Of a stretch of DNA of 64,000 nucleotides, positions 23,386 through 32,929 are shown one piece after another. How positions within the stretch are numbered: position 1 is the first letter of the stretch; each line of letters opens with the position of its first letter. The DNA is from Crossaster papposus (Eukaryota > Echinodermata > Asteroidea > Velatida > Solasteridae): positions 434,001 through 498,000 of the forward strand of contig JBAIAA010000509.1 in assembly GCA_037893245.1 (NCBI GenBank). Direction: 5' to 3'. The position numbers and the translations under genes are program-made. The notes beneath the pieces were generated by a model. The model saw only the letters and a program-made list of their open reading frames with translations. It had not been told where the DNA came from and did no database searches.

Positions 23386-23641
23386 AAAATAATAATACAA
23401 TAATACAAAGAATTTATAAAGCGCCTTACAAAGAACAAAGCGCTTAACACACAACCACACAAATTAACAAAAAGAGAAACAGACACAATACGATTACAAT
23501 TGGACTTGCAACAAGAATGTCTTAATAAGGAGACGTTTGAATACAGACAGCGAGACCGCCTTTCTCAGACAAATAGGAAGCTTATTCCACAGGCGAGGAG
23601 CGGCCACAACAAAGATGGCTTGTGTTTTATGGATATGGCGT
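23386..23641 (-). pseudogene. 5'-truncated L2/CR1-type LINE 3' end
   Basis: The minus strand reads FVVAAPRLWNKLPICLRKA, then VFKRLLIKTF, and then a stop: the C-terminus of an L2/CR1-group ORF2. A short 3' UTR with AAGCGCTTTG and GGCGCTTTATAAATT words follows, and an ATT-rich tail at 23386-23405. It lies in the presumed last intron of the methyltransferase. Confidence 0.82.
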
Positions 23642-24250
23642 AAAGGGCCTGTCCCACTTGTTTTTTAGGCGACTGCCAAAAAACCGTCGTAATCGTATAG
23701 CAGGTCGCCGAAAAACTGCGACTAATACAACAACCTACCACCTAGTTGACGCCAAGCTACGGCAAGCTACCGACAACCGGTGACAAGCTACCGACAACCG
23801 GCGACCTAATCGTTGCGACTAAAGACGACCTGTTACGACCACACCTACGACAGCCTATGGCAACTGAAGTCAACCCGCGACAACCTACGACTCTGTGGGC
23901 TACAACTAGATTCCTCTTGATGCCAGTACCTGTCGCAAGTTGAGATAGATTGACGTAGGTAGTCGCCAATTGAATTCATCAAGGTCAGCAATGGCGACAA
24001 CCTACGTCATCTGGCGACAACCTACGACAGCACCTAATACATCAAGTCATACTACGTCAAGCTATACCCTTACTTGCGTCAAACCCAGTGTCGCCAATTT
24101 TTTTTAGAACATTTTGAAAATACCGTTGCGACCAGAAAGAAGCTACGACTCTTTTGGCGACCGAGGAGACTATACTCCCGGCCATACAGGCGACTCTTCA
24201 GCGACCATGTGGCGAGCCTGTAGTCCCCTCGAAAAATCGATTAGGTTAGA
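23642..24250. repeat. Degenerate minisatellite-like tract (CGACAACCTACGAC words)
   Basis: Begins GGGCCTGTCCCACTTG, a typical transposon-end look, then contains many imperfect copies of CGACAACCTACGAC, AGCTACCGACAACCGG and GTCGCC. No matching right terminus is found before 24266, so if it is a MITE its other end is lost or mutated. Confidence 0.7.
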
Positions 24251-24265
24251 GCTTTACCGGAGTTA

Positions 24266-24668
24266 GGCCAAATAAAAAAAAACATGTTTAGCGTCATGCT
24301 TTTTTTTTTAAGGAAGGAGGAGGCCCTTTTTCTTTTTTCTTTTTCTTTTCAAAATGGCCGCCCTACATATCTTAACTCAAGTCATGCAGTAAACATGTAA
24401 CACCCTATCTTCCAATTTAAAATTAAAACATGGTTCACCCACGGTTAAACATTAAAATTCATGTGGGCCGATCAAGTATGCACCGTACACGACTACACGT
24501 CACACCCTAGCCTTCATATTAGAAAAGATATATTTCCAGAGCATGTACACAGTGATGCTAAAGTCTGAATTTATCATTTTTTTTTTAAAAAATAATAATA
24601 ATAAAAAATGAGGCGGCCCCCCAAAAGGAAGCGGGCGGTGACGCTAAACATGTTTTTTTTATTTGGCC
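24266..24668. mobile_element. MITE with GGCCAAATAAAA ends and TTA duplication
   Basis: Terminal inverted repeats of about 30 bp: GGCCAAATAAAAAAAAACAT plus GTTTAGCGTCA on the left, with the complement on the right. Flanked by TTA at 24263-24265 and 24669-24671. A 3-bp TTA/TAA duplication is the PIF/Harbinger signature (inference). Non-coding. Confidence 0.85.
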
Positions 24669-24899
24669 TTAGGTGTAAGTGGACCGTGGTCCTGAAATCG
24701 CAAATTCATTTCTCACAACATTTTTTGCAATTTATGGCAACAAATACGATCCTGTAGAACAGTACGTCGCAATGAGCAGAATTTGGAGGCCAAGAAGCAG
24801 TCTCAGCTTGTTTTGCATAATTAATCACGGAGTCTGAACGCATATCACAGACGCTTGCTTTTTGTCTTAGTAAAATACCCAAACCTACGTATGTCCTTA

Positions 24900-25752
24900 T
24901 GGCCCTGTCACACCAGAACATTTTAGGCCAACGCGTGAGTAACGTGTTGTAATTTTGGCAAACGCTGGCAAACACTGACCAACGCTAGGCCAGCGTTAGC
25001 AACACGCTGAGCGCGTTACTCACGCGCTGGGACATGCTGTCACACGCTGAGGAAAACATATTTTTTTTCAACATACATACAATTTCCAGCGTTTGCCAGC
25101 GTGTGACTGCACACGCTGGCGGAGCGTTGGAGGTTTGTTACTCACGCGTCGAACACGCTAGACGATCGTTATCAACCCGCTACTCACACGCTGGCGCACG
25201 CTGGCGTACTCTGGCGACACGCTTGTTATGGCCCTGTCACCCCAGAACGTTTTAGGCCAATGCATGAGTAGCGCGTTAAAAATAGTTGATACGCTGGCAA
25301 TCGCTGAACATTCACAGAAAAAGTCAAGTGGAACCGTGATTTCAGCGTGTCCATACAGGTTGATAACGGGTTCATAGCGTATGTCAGCGCGTGAGTATCG
25401 TGTGAGGAACGCGCTCAGCGTGTGAGGAACGTATCACTGATTTATAGTAAAAATACGACAGCGGGTCGCCAGCGTGTGAGTAGTGGGTTGGTAACGATCG
25501 TCTAGCGCGTTTGACGCGTGAGTAACGACCATCCTGCGCGCCGCCAGCGTGTGCAGTCACACGCTGGCAAACGCTGAAAATTGTAGGTATGTTGAAAAAT
25601 GTATTTTTGCCTCAGCGTGTGACAGCGTGTTCCAGCGTGTGGGTAACGCGCTTAGCGTGTTGCGAACGCTGGCCTAGCGTTGGTCAACGTTTACCCGCGT
25701 GTTACCGAAATTCCAACACGTTGGCCTAAAACGTTCTGGTGTGACAGGGCCA
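24900..25752. mobile_element. MITE A, TGGCCCTGTCACACC ends, interleaved with MITE B
   Basis: Ends TGGCCCTGTCACACCAGAAC and GTTCTGGTGTGACAGGGCCA, flanked by TTA (24897-24899 and 25753-25755). The arms, about 330 bp each (24900-25225 and about 25440-25752), pair along their whole length. They are full of CGTGAGTAACGCG and CACGCTGGC words. The left arm of MITE B lies between the arms of A. A TTA duplication suggests PIF/Harbinger. Confidence 0.87.
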
Positions 25753-26053
25753 TTAGTGTAGTAGCGCGTCGGCTTTTTATACAACTAATCATGTGGTCGT
25801 TGCAGTACGCTGGCGCGCGTTGGAACGCGCTACTCACGCGCTGGGCAGTTGTTCATCAGTCGTCGAGCGCGTTACTAACGCGTTACTCACGCGCTGGCGA
25901 ACGCTATGAACCCGTTAACAACGCGTTATGGACACGCTGAAATCACGGTTCCACTTGACTTTTTCTGTGGAAGTTCAGCGTTTGCCAGCGTATCAACTAT
26001 TTTTAACGCGCTACTCACGCGTTGGCCTAAAACGTTCTGGTGTGACAGGGCCA
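25229..26053. mobile_element. MITE B, same ends, overlapping MITE A
   Basis: Ends TGGCCCTGTCACCCCAGAAC and GTTCTGGTGTGACAGGGCCA, flanked by TTA (25226-25228 and 26054-26056). Its left arm (25229-25440) pairs with 25790-26053 (shared AAAAAGTCAAGTGGAACCGT). The right arm of A lies inside B, so the order along the DNA is A-left, B-left, A-right, B-right. Confidence 0.87.
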
Positions 26054-26120
26054 TTACTCGTGAGCTTGTTATTTTTCAGAACGTGATTAATTAACGTGAC
26101 GCAAATAATTATACACTTAC

Positions 26121-26253
26121 GTTTGACCTTTTTCTTAGCCAGGCCCAAAGAATACACCTGCGTTTTGCAGGAAAGTTGAGACCATTCACAGATGTCTTGG
26201 AAGAACTTCTCCGTTTGTTCTTCTGTGTGGTTCCACAACGTTAGATTCCTCTT
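26121..26253 (-). CDS. SAM-dependent methyltransferase, internal exon
   Basis: Acceptor ATCATTAG, then 44 codons plus one base, then a strong GTAAGT donor. It encodes residues 172-215: an acidic helix segment (TEEQTEKFFQDICEWSQ), then SCKTQVYSLGLAKKK. This fits the region after the core fold where the helix 'teeelkklleeaGF' and a following strand sit. It joins in phase 0 to the preceding exon. If the GTAAGT donor is used, the exon ends in phase 1, whereas the terminal exon at 23237 starts in phase 0. Either one exon lies unrecognised between 26120 and 23238, or the alternative donor CAG|GTGTAT (phase 0) is used. Confidence 0.72.
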
Positions 26254-26700
26254 CTAATGATATACACAAAAACATACTTAATTTGCCTCGGGTGATATGC
26301 GTCCACTCAAAAAGTTCAGACACAGACACTGGTAGCACATTAATGTTATATCAAACTTGAGTGGGATGTGGAGATATACACCGGACACGTGATCGTTCTA
26401 GACCAATTCAAATACAGTATCCAAGACAGAGGTATAACAAAACAAATTGACGCACACACTATTAAGATTAAGATTGTATCAAGGAGTACTATAAACAAGC
26501 TATTTCAACCTGCAGAGGGAGCTGTATAAAGTAACAAATGTTAAGTATAGTGCCCGGTCGCGAATATTATTTTCCTAGGATGGTTAGGGGTAATTATGGG
26601 CGGCTCTAGACCCCTCGCGTCATGATTATTTAGTAGTTTTAACAATGACGCTAATTGTTATTGCTCATTCATATGAGCATTTTGAAAGACAGCTTCTCAC

Positions 26701-26770
26701 AGTACAGTAGCTTAGTGGATATGGGTTAGGTTATAGATCGTTCGAATGGGGTTCAAATTCGGTCTCTGCT
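26701..26770 (+). repeat. tRNA-like sequence, probably SINE head or tRNA relic
   Basis: Has an exact box A match (TAGCTTAGTGG at 26708-26718) and a box B-like GGTTCAAATTC (26750-26760). Acceptor-like ends AGTACAG/CTCTGCT pair at six of seven positions. The D and T stems do not pair well, so a working tRNA gene is unlikely. Confidence 0.5.
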
Positions 26771-26971
26771 CATTTTTCCTTGACTATTTTTGGTCTCCAA
26801 GTTTATTGTTGGAGTGTGTTTAATTTAAGAGAAAGTAAGGATCTGAGAACCTAAGTGTCTTCCACTCAGTGTGGTGTAATTACGCATATTTATGCTAAGT
26901 GGCCTCATTCGTCCTGGGAAAAAAATACGCTGCCCGGTCGGCACTATACTCGGTTGGGCACTTTACTCAAT

Positions 26972-27348
26972 AAGCCATTCGCGCGTGACCCCGAGTTAAA
27001 TTTGAATAACATATCTGGTACACTGACTTGCTGACACTGCTTGGCACCGTTGAACTTGGGATTCTCCAGACCAAGGACACTGTTGCCATATCACTTGATT
27101 CGGGGCAAGCTCTTGCATATACGTAGCGGACGTTCAGCACCAATACATTGTTCACAATGGGTGAGAATGGCACAAAGACACCAGACCATTCCGGAGCTGG
27201 GGTTGCTAGCGTAAGACTTGCCCCCGAATCACGTGATATAGTAACAGTCTCTTTGGTCTGGAGAATTCAAAGTCCAACGGTGCCAAGCTGTGTGAGTAAG
27301 TCAGTGTACCAGATGTTATTCAAATTTAACTCGGGGTTACGCGCAAAT
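26972..27348. repeat. Fold-back inverted repeat
   Basis: Arms of about 150 bp. CCCCGAGTTAAATTTGAATA, then CTGGTACACTGACTTGCTGA on the left have near-complements on the right, and TTGGTCTGGAGAATTC has its partner near 27058. Spacer about 100 bp. Confidence 0.87.
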
Positions 27349-27469
27349 GGCTCATTTCATGTATACACTCTAATAACATATTCGTGACGTGACCGTGTTT
27401 CAGCCAACCAGGATAAAGAACCAACATGAGGTGTGTTATAATGTCGTCGATTTGTAGGGTAGCCTATAC

Positions 27470-27780
27470 CTTAACCCGCTGTCCCCATTCCGGGTGATCC
27501 TCGATAACTTTTGCGGCCCCGTCAAAGAAATTGAAGTCGTTGTTGGGAATCACGCATAGAAACTGCCCGCCGGATTTTAAACATCCCACCATGTTTCTCA
27601 GGACGAGGGGGACATTGGGAAAGAACATCCCGCGGATGATTGTGACAACTTGGCTGAAAGACTCTCCCCATTGAGACAAGTGGGGGCTCCCTTCCCCGAG
27701 GTCATCCTGTAGGTATTCCACGTTGTCGGCAGGACGGTCTTTTCTGCCAATCTCCAGAAGAGCCGGATCCAAGTCAATAA
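27470..27780 (-). CDS. SAM-dependent methyltransferase, exon 2 (core fold)
   Basis: Encodes residues 68-171, from acceptor CCAAAG (27782-27781) to donor GTATAG. It carries the acidic end of strand 2, VIDLDP (Asp70 or Asp72 should bind the ribose of SAM), and LQDDLGE at the adenine-binding loop. It also has the strand VVTIIRGMFF and motif III, CLKSGGQFLCVIP. It ends HPEWGQRVK. The splice from exon 1 is phase 1 and gives SVVVIDLDP, an ideal continuation of the Rossmann strand. The substrate is unknown; JHAMT-like small-molecule O-methyltransferases are the closest pattern I recall. Confidence 0.88.
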
Positions 27781-29208
27781 CTTTGGACAAAATCAAAAGA
27801 CAATAACAAATTCGTCAAATAACCCGCAAGTAAAAATAACTATAAGTCATTTGTCGGCATAATGAAAACTTACGGTCATCTGCTCAACCAAAACAATGCA
27901 CGCACGCTTCAACACGGGAAATGACCAACAAAATCAGCTTTTTTTTTACAAAACCGAACGTATCTTTAATACTAAACGAGCTGTAAATTTCTGGTGAACG
28001 GTTTCTAAAAATAGACACATCAAGCTTTTTTAAAATCTAACTCTCGATATCATGCTACCTTCAGGGGTCCCGCCAAATGTTAGGGAAGTGTGTGTTTCAA
28101 GCCACGTTTTCAATGGGACGCGATGACATTTCGCCCTTTTGGGTACACTTTTTTACGTTCAGCAGGTCGTATATCAATAACCGCTTGTCGTACAGACTTC
28201 TGGTGAACGGATTTGTGTAGCCGATTTCAATAGCTTTCCAGTGATATAAGACATAAATTGATTGGTTGTTTAGTTCGGCCGCCCATTCATAATAAAAAAT
28301 AGTGTCCAATCACGCATTTTCTACTTTGGTACCCGGCTGCTTGGTGACCTTTTGAATCACGCTAGGACTACTGCATTCTCCCCATAGGTTTATGAAAACA
28401 TACACACGTACACGTGCACACGTGCTGTTGATTTTACGATCGTGTATGTCAATGTTCATTTCTATCGCTTGTTGGTTTTACATTACAAATTAGCATGTAT
28501 TTCTTTCTGTTTACTGCAGTGAATTAAACATGTTATAGCCTAATGCCTAACAAGAAGTCCAAGAGTAATTGTTCGACTCTGTACAATGTACATGATGTAC
28601 TACTTGTCGTTTAAACTCCCCTATCAATCGTAATGGAATAACCCACGTGGGGAGATTTCCATGGTCTGTGCGCGCTGTGGGTGTTATTATAATTAGGAAG
28701 GTCAACTCTCCCTGCTGCTGCACACACACAAACCAGTCGGAGCTTTTGCTCGAAATCAGGTTAAAGTTTTCATTATGTGTCTTCGTTCCTACGGAATAAT
28801 TTCTCTTTAGATGTGTTTAACTAGATAATTTACTTAATGTAGATTTAACTTTGGAAACGCCTTAACTTGACAAGTTAGCCCCAGTTTAGTTTGAACGATC
28901 CCAACTTATCAATAGTCTATAAAAGGGTAATCAAATTTTTTTTTTTTAATAAAAAAAAAAAAAAACAGCATATTTTCAGTGCCCCCGACATAAAAAAACC
29001 CCTATAGTTTGGATAGACGAAGGATCTTTCTAGATGAACATTTACGCTAAGATCGCCCGATTCGGTCGTTTTTATTCCAGAGACCTTTTTTCTGGAACCT
29101 TGCAAGTCGGTGGTCAAGTGGACAGGCCATCAACATAAGCGCGACGGCATCACGGCAATGAATAGGCTTATTGACTGTAATCGCGGTATGTAGTGCGCGT
29201 TGGCCGCC

Positions 29209-29562
29209 AGCGAATATTTTACTTCCCAAACATAACTGGCAGATTTCATGAATTATTCAGTAGTTGCATTGATCACTGTACAACACTTGGGTTCTAGGTC
29301 TCTTTTTTACTCCAAATATATCAATTTGACTAGGAAAAACGCGGTGACATACAACAGGATTCGAGCCAGGGATCTTCGATCCATAGCCCATCCCACAGCT
29401 CGACAATAGCTGTTCTTTAAAGTGATTTAATGTAACTAGTTCACTAAATAACAACAATGCTGTGACGTCAAGATTTATTCCGATGAATAAACATAACTTC
29501 TCATCCAAACTACTGAATAATTCATGTAATCTGCCAGTTACGTTTGGAAAAAAATATTCGCA
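29209..29562. mobile_element. Fold-back with 7-bp target duplication, carrying a tRNA-like piece
   Basis: Terminal repeats GCGAATATTTT...CCAAACATAACTGGCAGATT on the left and the complement on the right. Direct GGCCGCC copies flank it (29202-29208 and 29563-29569). The related element at 53314 has a single GGCCGCC there, which is the empty site. A 7-8 bp duplication would suit a hAT-like origin (inference). Confidence 0.8.
29345..29425 (-). repeat. tRNA-like stretch inside the fold-back
   Basis: The minus strand has GGCTCGAATCC, a box B-like match, with a G-rich GCTGTGGGATGGGCTATGG upstream in the box A region. Probably a SINE-type remnant, not a tRNA gene. Confidence 0.4.
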
Positions 29563-29948
29563 GGCCGCCGATACGGGCGCCCTCTATCGTACGCCGTAGA
29601 CATACGTAGACCACAACATGACCTTCGAACAAGTCGTCTTGGCTAACATTTGGAAAATTCCGAGCAGAATTGTTGCATTTGCATGCGCATGTGACGTAAT
29701 AATTACATGCATGAGTCAGCGATTATGCATGTTACGTCATGCGATTATTCACGCAACGTCACGTACGCGCATGCAAATGCGAAACAATTCTGCTCTAAAT
29801 TTTTCGAGCGATTAGGTGAGTTAGCCAAGACGACCTATTTAAAGGATGGCGTGGTGGGTCTACGGCGTACGTTAGAAGGCGCCCCGCATCTTGCAACCAA
29901 GACTAAAGTATCACACATCACACATGTACGTCGTGTACACATAGCCCG

Positions 29949-30462
29949 CAATGCATATTATACGTACTCGCTATACACGGGTACACCGTTGTGCGCGCCC
30001 ACGCACACGCGCCGCGCGCGCATAAGAGCCAATTTCACGGAGTTGCTAAGCACACAATTTTGCTTAGCACAAAAAAGTCTTGCTCATTAAAAACAAGTTA
30101 TCAGCCAAAATTATACGTGTTTTTCATGTAAGCCAAAAAACAGCTGATTATCAATCAAAAACAATAAAGATCACGTGAAAATTTGGTCTGTAACCTTGTT
30201 TTTACCAAGGACAAATTGTCATGCTAAGCACATTTTTGTGCTTAGCAGCTCCGTGAAATTGGCCCTAGCAGAGTACGTATAATAATTAATTGACAATGGA
30301 TTTGCTACGACGATAACAGATAAGTGTCCTATATAGAACACCATACGCAATACGTACTCGCCATACACGCGTACACTGTTGTGCGCGCCCACGCCCCGCG
30401 CGCCCCGCGCGCATGAGAGCCGGCTGAGTACGTATAGTAATTAATTGACAATGGATTTGCTA
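29949..30462 (+). repeat. Direct duplication, one copy interrupted by a MITE
   Basis: A block with TACGTACTCG, then GTTGTGCGCGCCCACGC, then AATTAATTGACAATGGATTT occurs twice. The first copy (29949-30305) contains the MITE at 30026-30266; the second (about 30346-30462) is uninterrupted. Confidence 0.82.
30026..30266 (+). mobile_element. MITE, GGGGCCAATTT family, copy 3
   Basis: Ends AGAGCCAATTTCACGGAG and CTCCGTGAAATTGGCCCT, interior as at 17218-17462. The unfilled sister site is at about 30420. Confidence 0.87.
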
Positions 30463-30688
30463 TGCAATTATTTTTATTTGCAATTTTTTGTTTGACTTGG
30501 GTTTTAGATATGGTCGGCGAAAATAAAAGTGGTGTTTTTTTTCTTGGGTCGGGAGCCCAAAATAAGGTCGGTCGGAAATGAGTTCCACATAAATAAAAGG
30601 GACGCCCTTACATGTGAATAACTTTAAAATGGTCCTCGCTCGAACTCGCTGTATAATTAACATAATAAACTGTGTTATCTAAACTTAC

Positions 30689-30890
30689 CGACAACTGATT
30701 TGACATTGGGGGCTAAAATCACCGCCTCGTCTCCATAGCCGACGTACAGAACACTGTCATCTGGAGAACAATCTAATTTGTCGAAGTGTTCCATGGCCAT
30801 CCTGTGCGTTAGAGACCTCACCCCTTCCGTTGAATGCTTCACGTGCAGCGAAACAACGAACGCAAGCTTGGTCTTCACCACTGCATTCAT
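30689..30890 (-). CDS. SAM-dependent methyltransferase, exon 1 (motif I)
   Basis: Starts at ATG 30890-30888, with in-frame stops just upstream (TGA TAA AAA ATG) and A at -3. It encodes residues 1-67 plus one base, ending at a consensus GTAAGT donor. Motif I of class I methyltransferases is present as SVLYVGYGDEAV (about 46-57; VGYGDE in place of the usual GxGxG). The exon then runs NVKSVV into exon 2. There is no signal peptide or membrane segment, so a cytosolic enzyme is likely. With the other exons the visible protein is about 250 residues. It is transcribed away from the LINE and toward the P450. Confidence 0.85.
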
Positions 30891-32127
30891 TTTTTATCAG
30901 AAGACTTCTAACTGTACCGGCGAAAGTAAAATATGTCACGTCTTTTTTTCTTTCTCTCGGGTTATTTCAAAGTTATAACGCCCTATAAAGGCCGGTTCAT
31001 ACTCGGCGCGAACGCGAATTTGTGACTTATGCAGGGAATGTTTTGCGATGTCATTCACTTTGCTTTCGCATAAAGTGCAAACTCGCCTTAATTATGCATA
31101 CACGGAAAGTTATACGATGCATACTGCAAATCAACTGCATAGATAATTAGCTGCATGCATAATTTAGATAAGCACAATTAGTTTTTATTGATTCGGAACG
31201 GTAAACATGTACCATATGGCTTACACAACAGCCACAGATTCGCATTTTTGTATCACTGTGGAGACATGGCTTTGTTCTCGTGTACAAAATGGTTAGAAAG
31301 CCGAGCACGTTTTTCAAAATGCTTCCATTATTGTTACCACATTATGTTCCTGGGTTGAAATTTCGACCCATTATACCCTATATTATACCCTAACCCAAAC
31401 ACTAACCCTAACCCACATCCTAACACTAGTTTTTGAGTAGTTTTAAGTACAATCTAAAAAATGTATTCGTGAAATTCCCAGTGGAGACCTATTCATTTAT
31501 AGAAATTACCCTTTGGAGACCTTTTCACTCTCATTGTCCCCATTGTGTTCACGTCTCCAGAGGGTACCGTATTTCGCACCACGCCGATCCAAGTCAGCCA
31601 CGCCCGCTAGCTAATGTTTTGTTTCCACAAACGACAACAGAGTTGAGTGTACGCTTATTTCGGACCGTGCTAATTAAATATTCACTCTATTAGTATTACT
31701 CATTAGGTCCACGTCAGGTTTTTTTTTATCTAAGCATAGACTATCCTTAGCTATAGGGTTTATTATTTATGTGATTTAGCACCGTAAGTTACTATGGGTT
31801 TCCGCGCACATTTTAAAACTGTTTGCAATCAAGTTCATAACAATAATTAGTGAACTTCAATTTCGTCGCTGCGCAAATGCTACAATCAATTTAGTTATTG
31901 GTCATTCTAATTAAGTGATGAATGGTCAACCACTTTTAGGATGTATCCATTTAGTGTCGTTAGTTCATTAAAATTCGTCACCTGATGATCATCTACCTAA
32001 TTACCTTGTTTCTAGTACACCGTAATTAAGTACACATGATGTAACATACACCAAGCATTCAACGTCTACGAAAAAATTTATAATTGAGTTTGATGCTTGT
32101 TACGGCATTTGACGATCAGTTCCCGAC
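30891..32127. other. Upstream of the methyltransferase, no gene seen
   Basis: The promoter of the minus-strand methyltransferase should lie just to the right of 30890. A degenerate CCCTAA-type tract occurs at about 31375-31425. Nothing else is recognisable. Confidence 0.5.
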
Positions 32128-32524
32128 TTAAAGGTAGGATCATGTAGGATACACCATTTGCAGATATCGAACAAATTTACTACCGAATTATTAAGAAATA
32201 TGTTACTCAGCTGAAAGTAAATAATGATTCCAGGCATCCAGCAAAATGATTGCACTAGATATCCTTTAATTATTCTGAAAAATATAATTGTATACACAAA
32301 AATTCGCGATCGCCGTCCGGCGATCTCGAAAAAACACAAATAACATTAGAATAACTGCTCGACTCCGGGTGAAAACAAATGCTGTTTTTCGTGGTTTCCT
32401 CGGCATCCATGATTGTAAAACTTCGGTAAGGTGAGTTAAACGATATTTACTATAAAATACAACCCCCCAAATCCACTCATTCATGATAATTCAAGCAATT
32501 ACCAATGGTGTATACTACCTTTAA
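32128..32524. mobile_element. TTAA-flanked MITE, family 3
   Basis: TTAA at 32128-32131 and 32521-32524. Ends AAGGTAG...ATACACCATTTGC on the left and CAATGGTGTATACTACCTT on the right. Non-coding. Partial relatives at 22133-22290 and 14725-14800. Confidence 0.8.
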
Positions 32525-32929
32525 TACCCAGCCTGACATAATACGTACAATACTTGGCCTTTTAATCTTGAAACCCGACTAACAAATAGTATGTTTCTAT
32601 TGAGCGATACCCAATAACTTCGGGTTCTGCAGAGTTCTGCGATTTCCACAAAATACTCACAGTTACCAGAAAATAAATATAAAAATAACAAACATGGCGA
32701 CAACGTACCTTTCAGCAGCTCTGTATTCAGACACTCGTCACGAAGAAATAGTTCTAGCCCAATGCACAACGCATGCCTGGGATTCGCGTTCCAATGAAAT
32801 GCAATGAAATGCAATGAAGAAGGAATGTGACGCTCTCCATTCTACCATTGATATGCTGATGAGTCCTTCTTCTCGTGAAGCCCATGATGATTCAGAACGC
32901 CCGCCGAGTGCTCTGAGCCGGAACCACCC

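Larger units (their letters stand above)
26254..27469. other. Methyltransferase intron between exons 2 and 3
   Basis: Contains an inverted repeat (26972-27348) and a tRNA-like stretch (26701-26770). The rest shows nothing recognisable. Confidence 0.65.
29175..29904. mobile_element. MITE, AGTCTTGGTTGCAAG family, copy interrupted by a fold-back
   Basis: The right arm ends CATCTTGCAACCAAGACT (29887-29904). The left arm begins within ATCGCGGTATGTAG near 29179, and its extreme terminus is missing. The middle (GAGCAGAATTGTTGCA; GAGTCAGCGATTATGCAT) matches the copy at 53314-54130. The fold-back at 29209-29562 splits the left arm. Confidence 0.78.
27781..30688. other. Methyltransferase intron 1 (2.9 kb)
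   Basis: 27781-28965 shows no gene or paired repeat; a 70-codon minus open frame at 28097-28309 has no recognisable domain. 28985-29110 resembles the left terminal region of the mariner-type element at 42454 (GATCTTTCTAGATGAA... and TCATTCTAG-like words). 29175-30462 is covered by nested mobile elements, described separately. 30463-30688 shows nothing. Confidence 0.6.

Noticed and set aside
24900..26053. CRISPR-like or satellite array, because of many short similar words
   Set aside because: The words are not regularly spaced, the arms are inverted rather than direct repeats, and the context is an animal genome.
26701..26770. Functional tRNA gene
   Set aside because: Boxes A and B are present but the D and T stems do not pair and the acceptor has a mismatch. 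A SINE or tRNA relic is more likely.
31375..31425. Second telomeric array (CCCTAA-like)
   Set aside because: Only a few imperfect CCCTAA-type units without regular six-base spacing; too weak to call.
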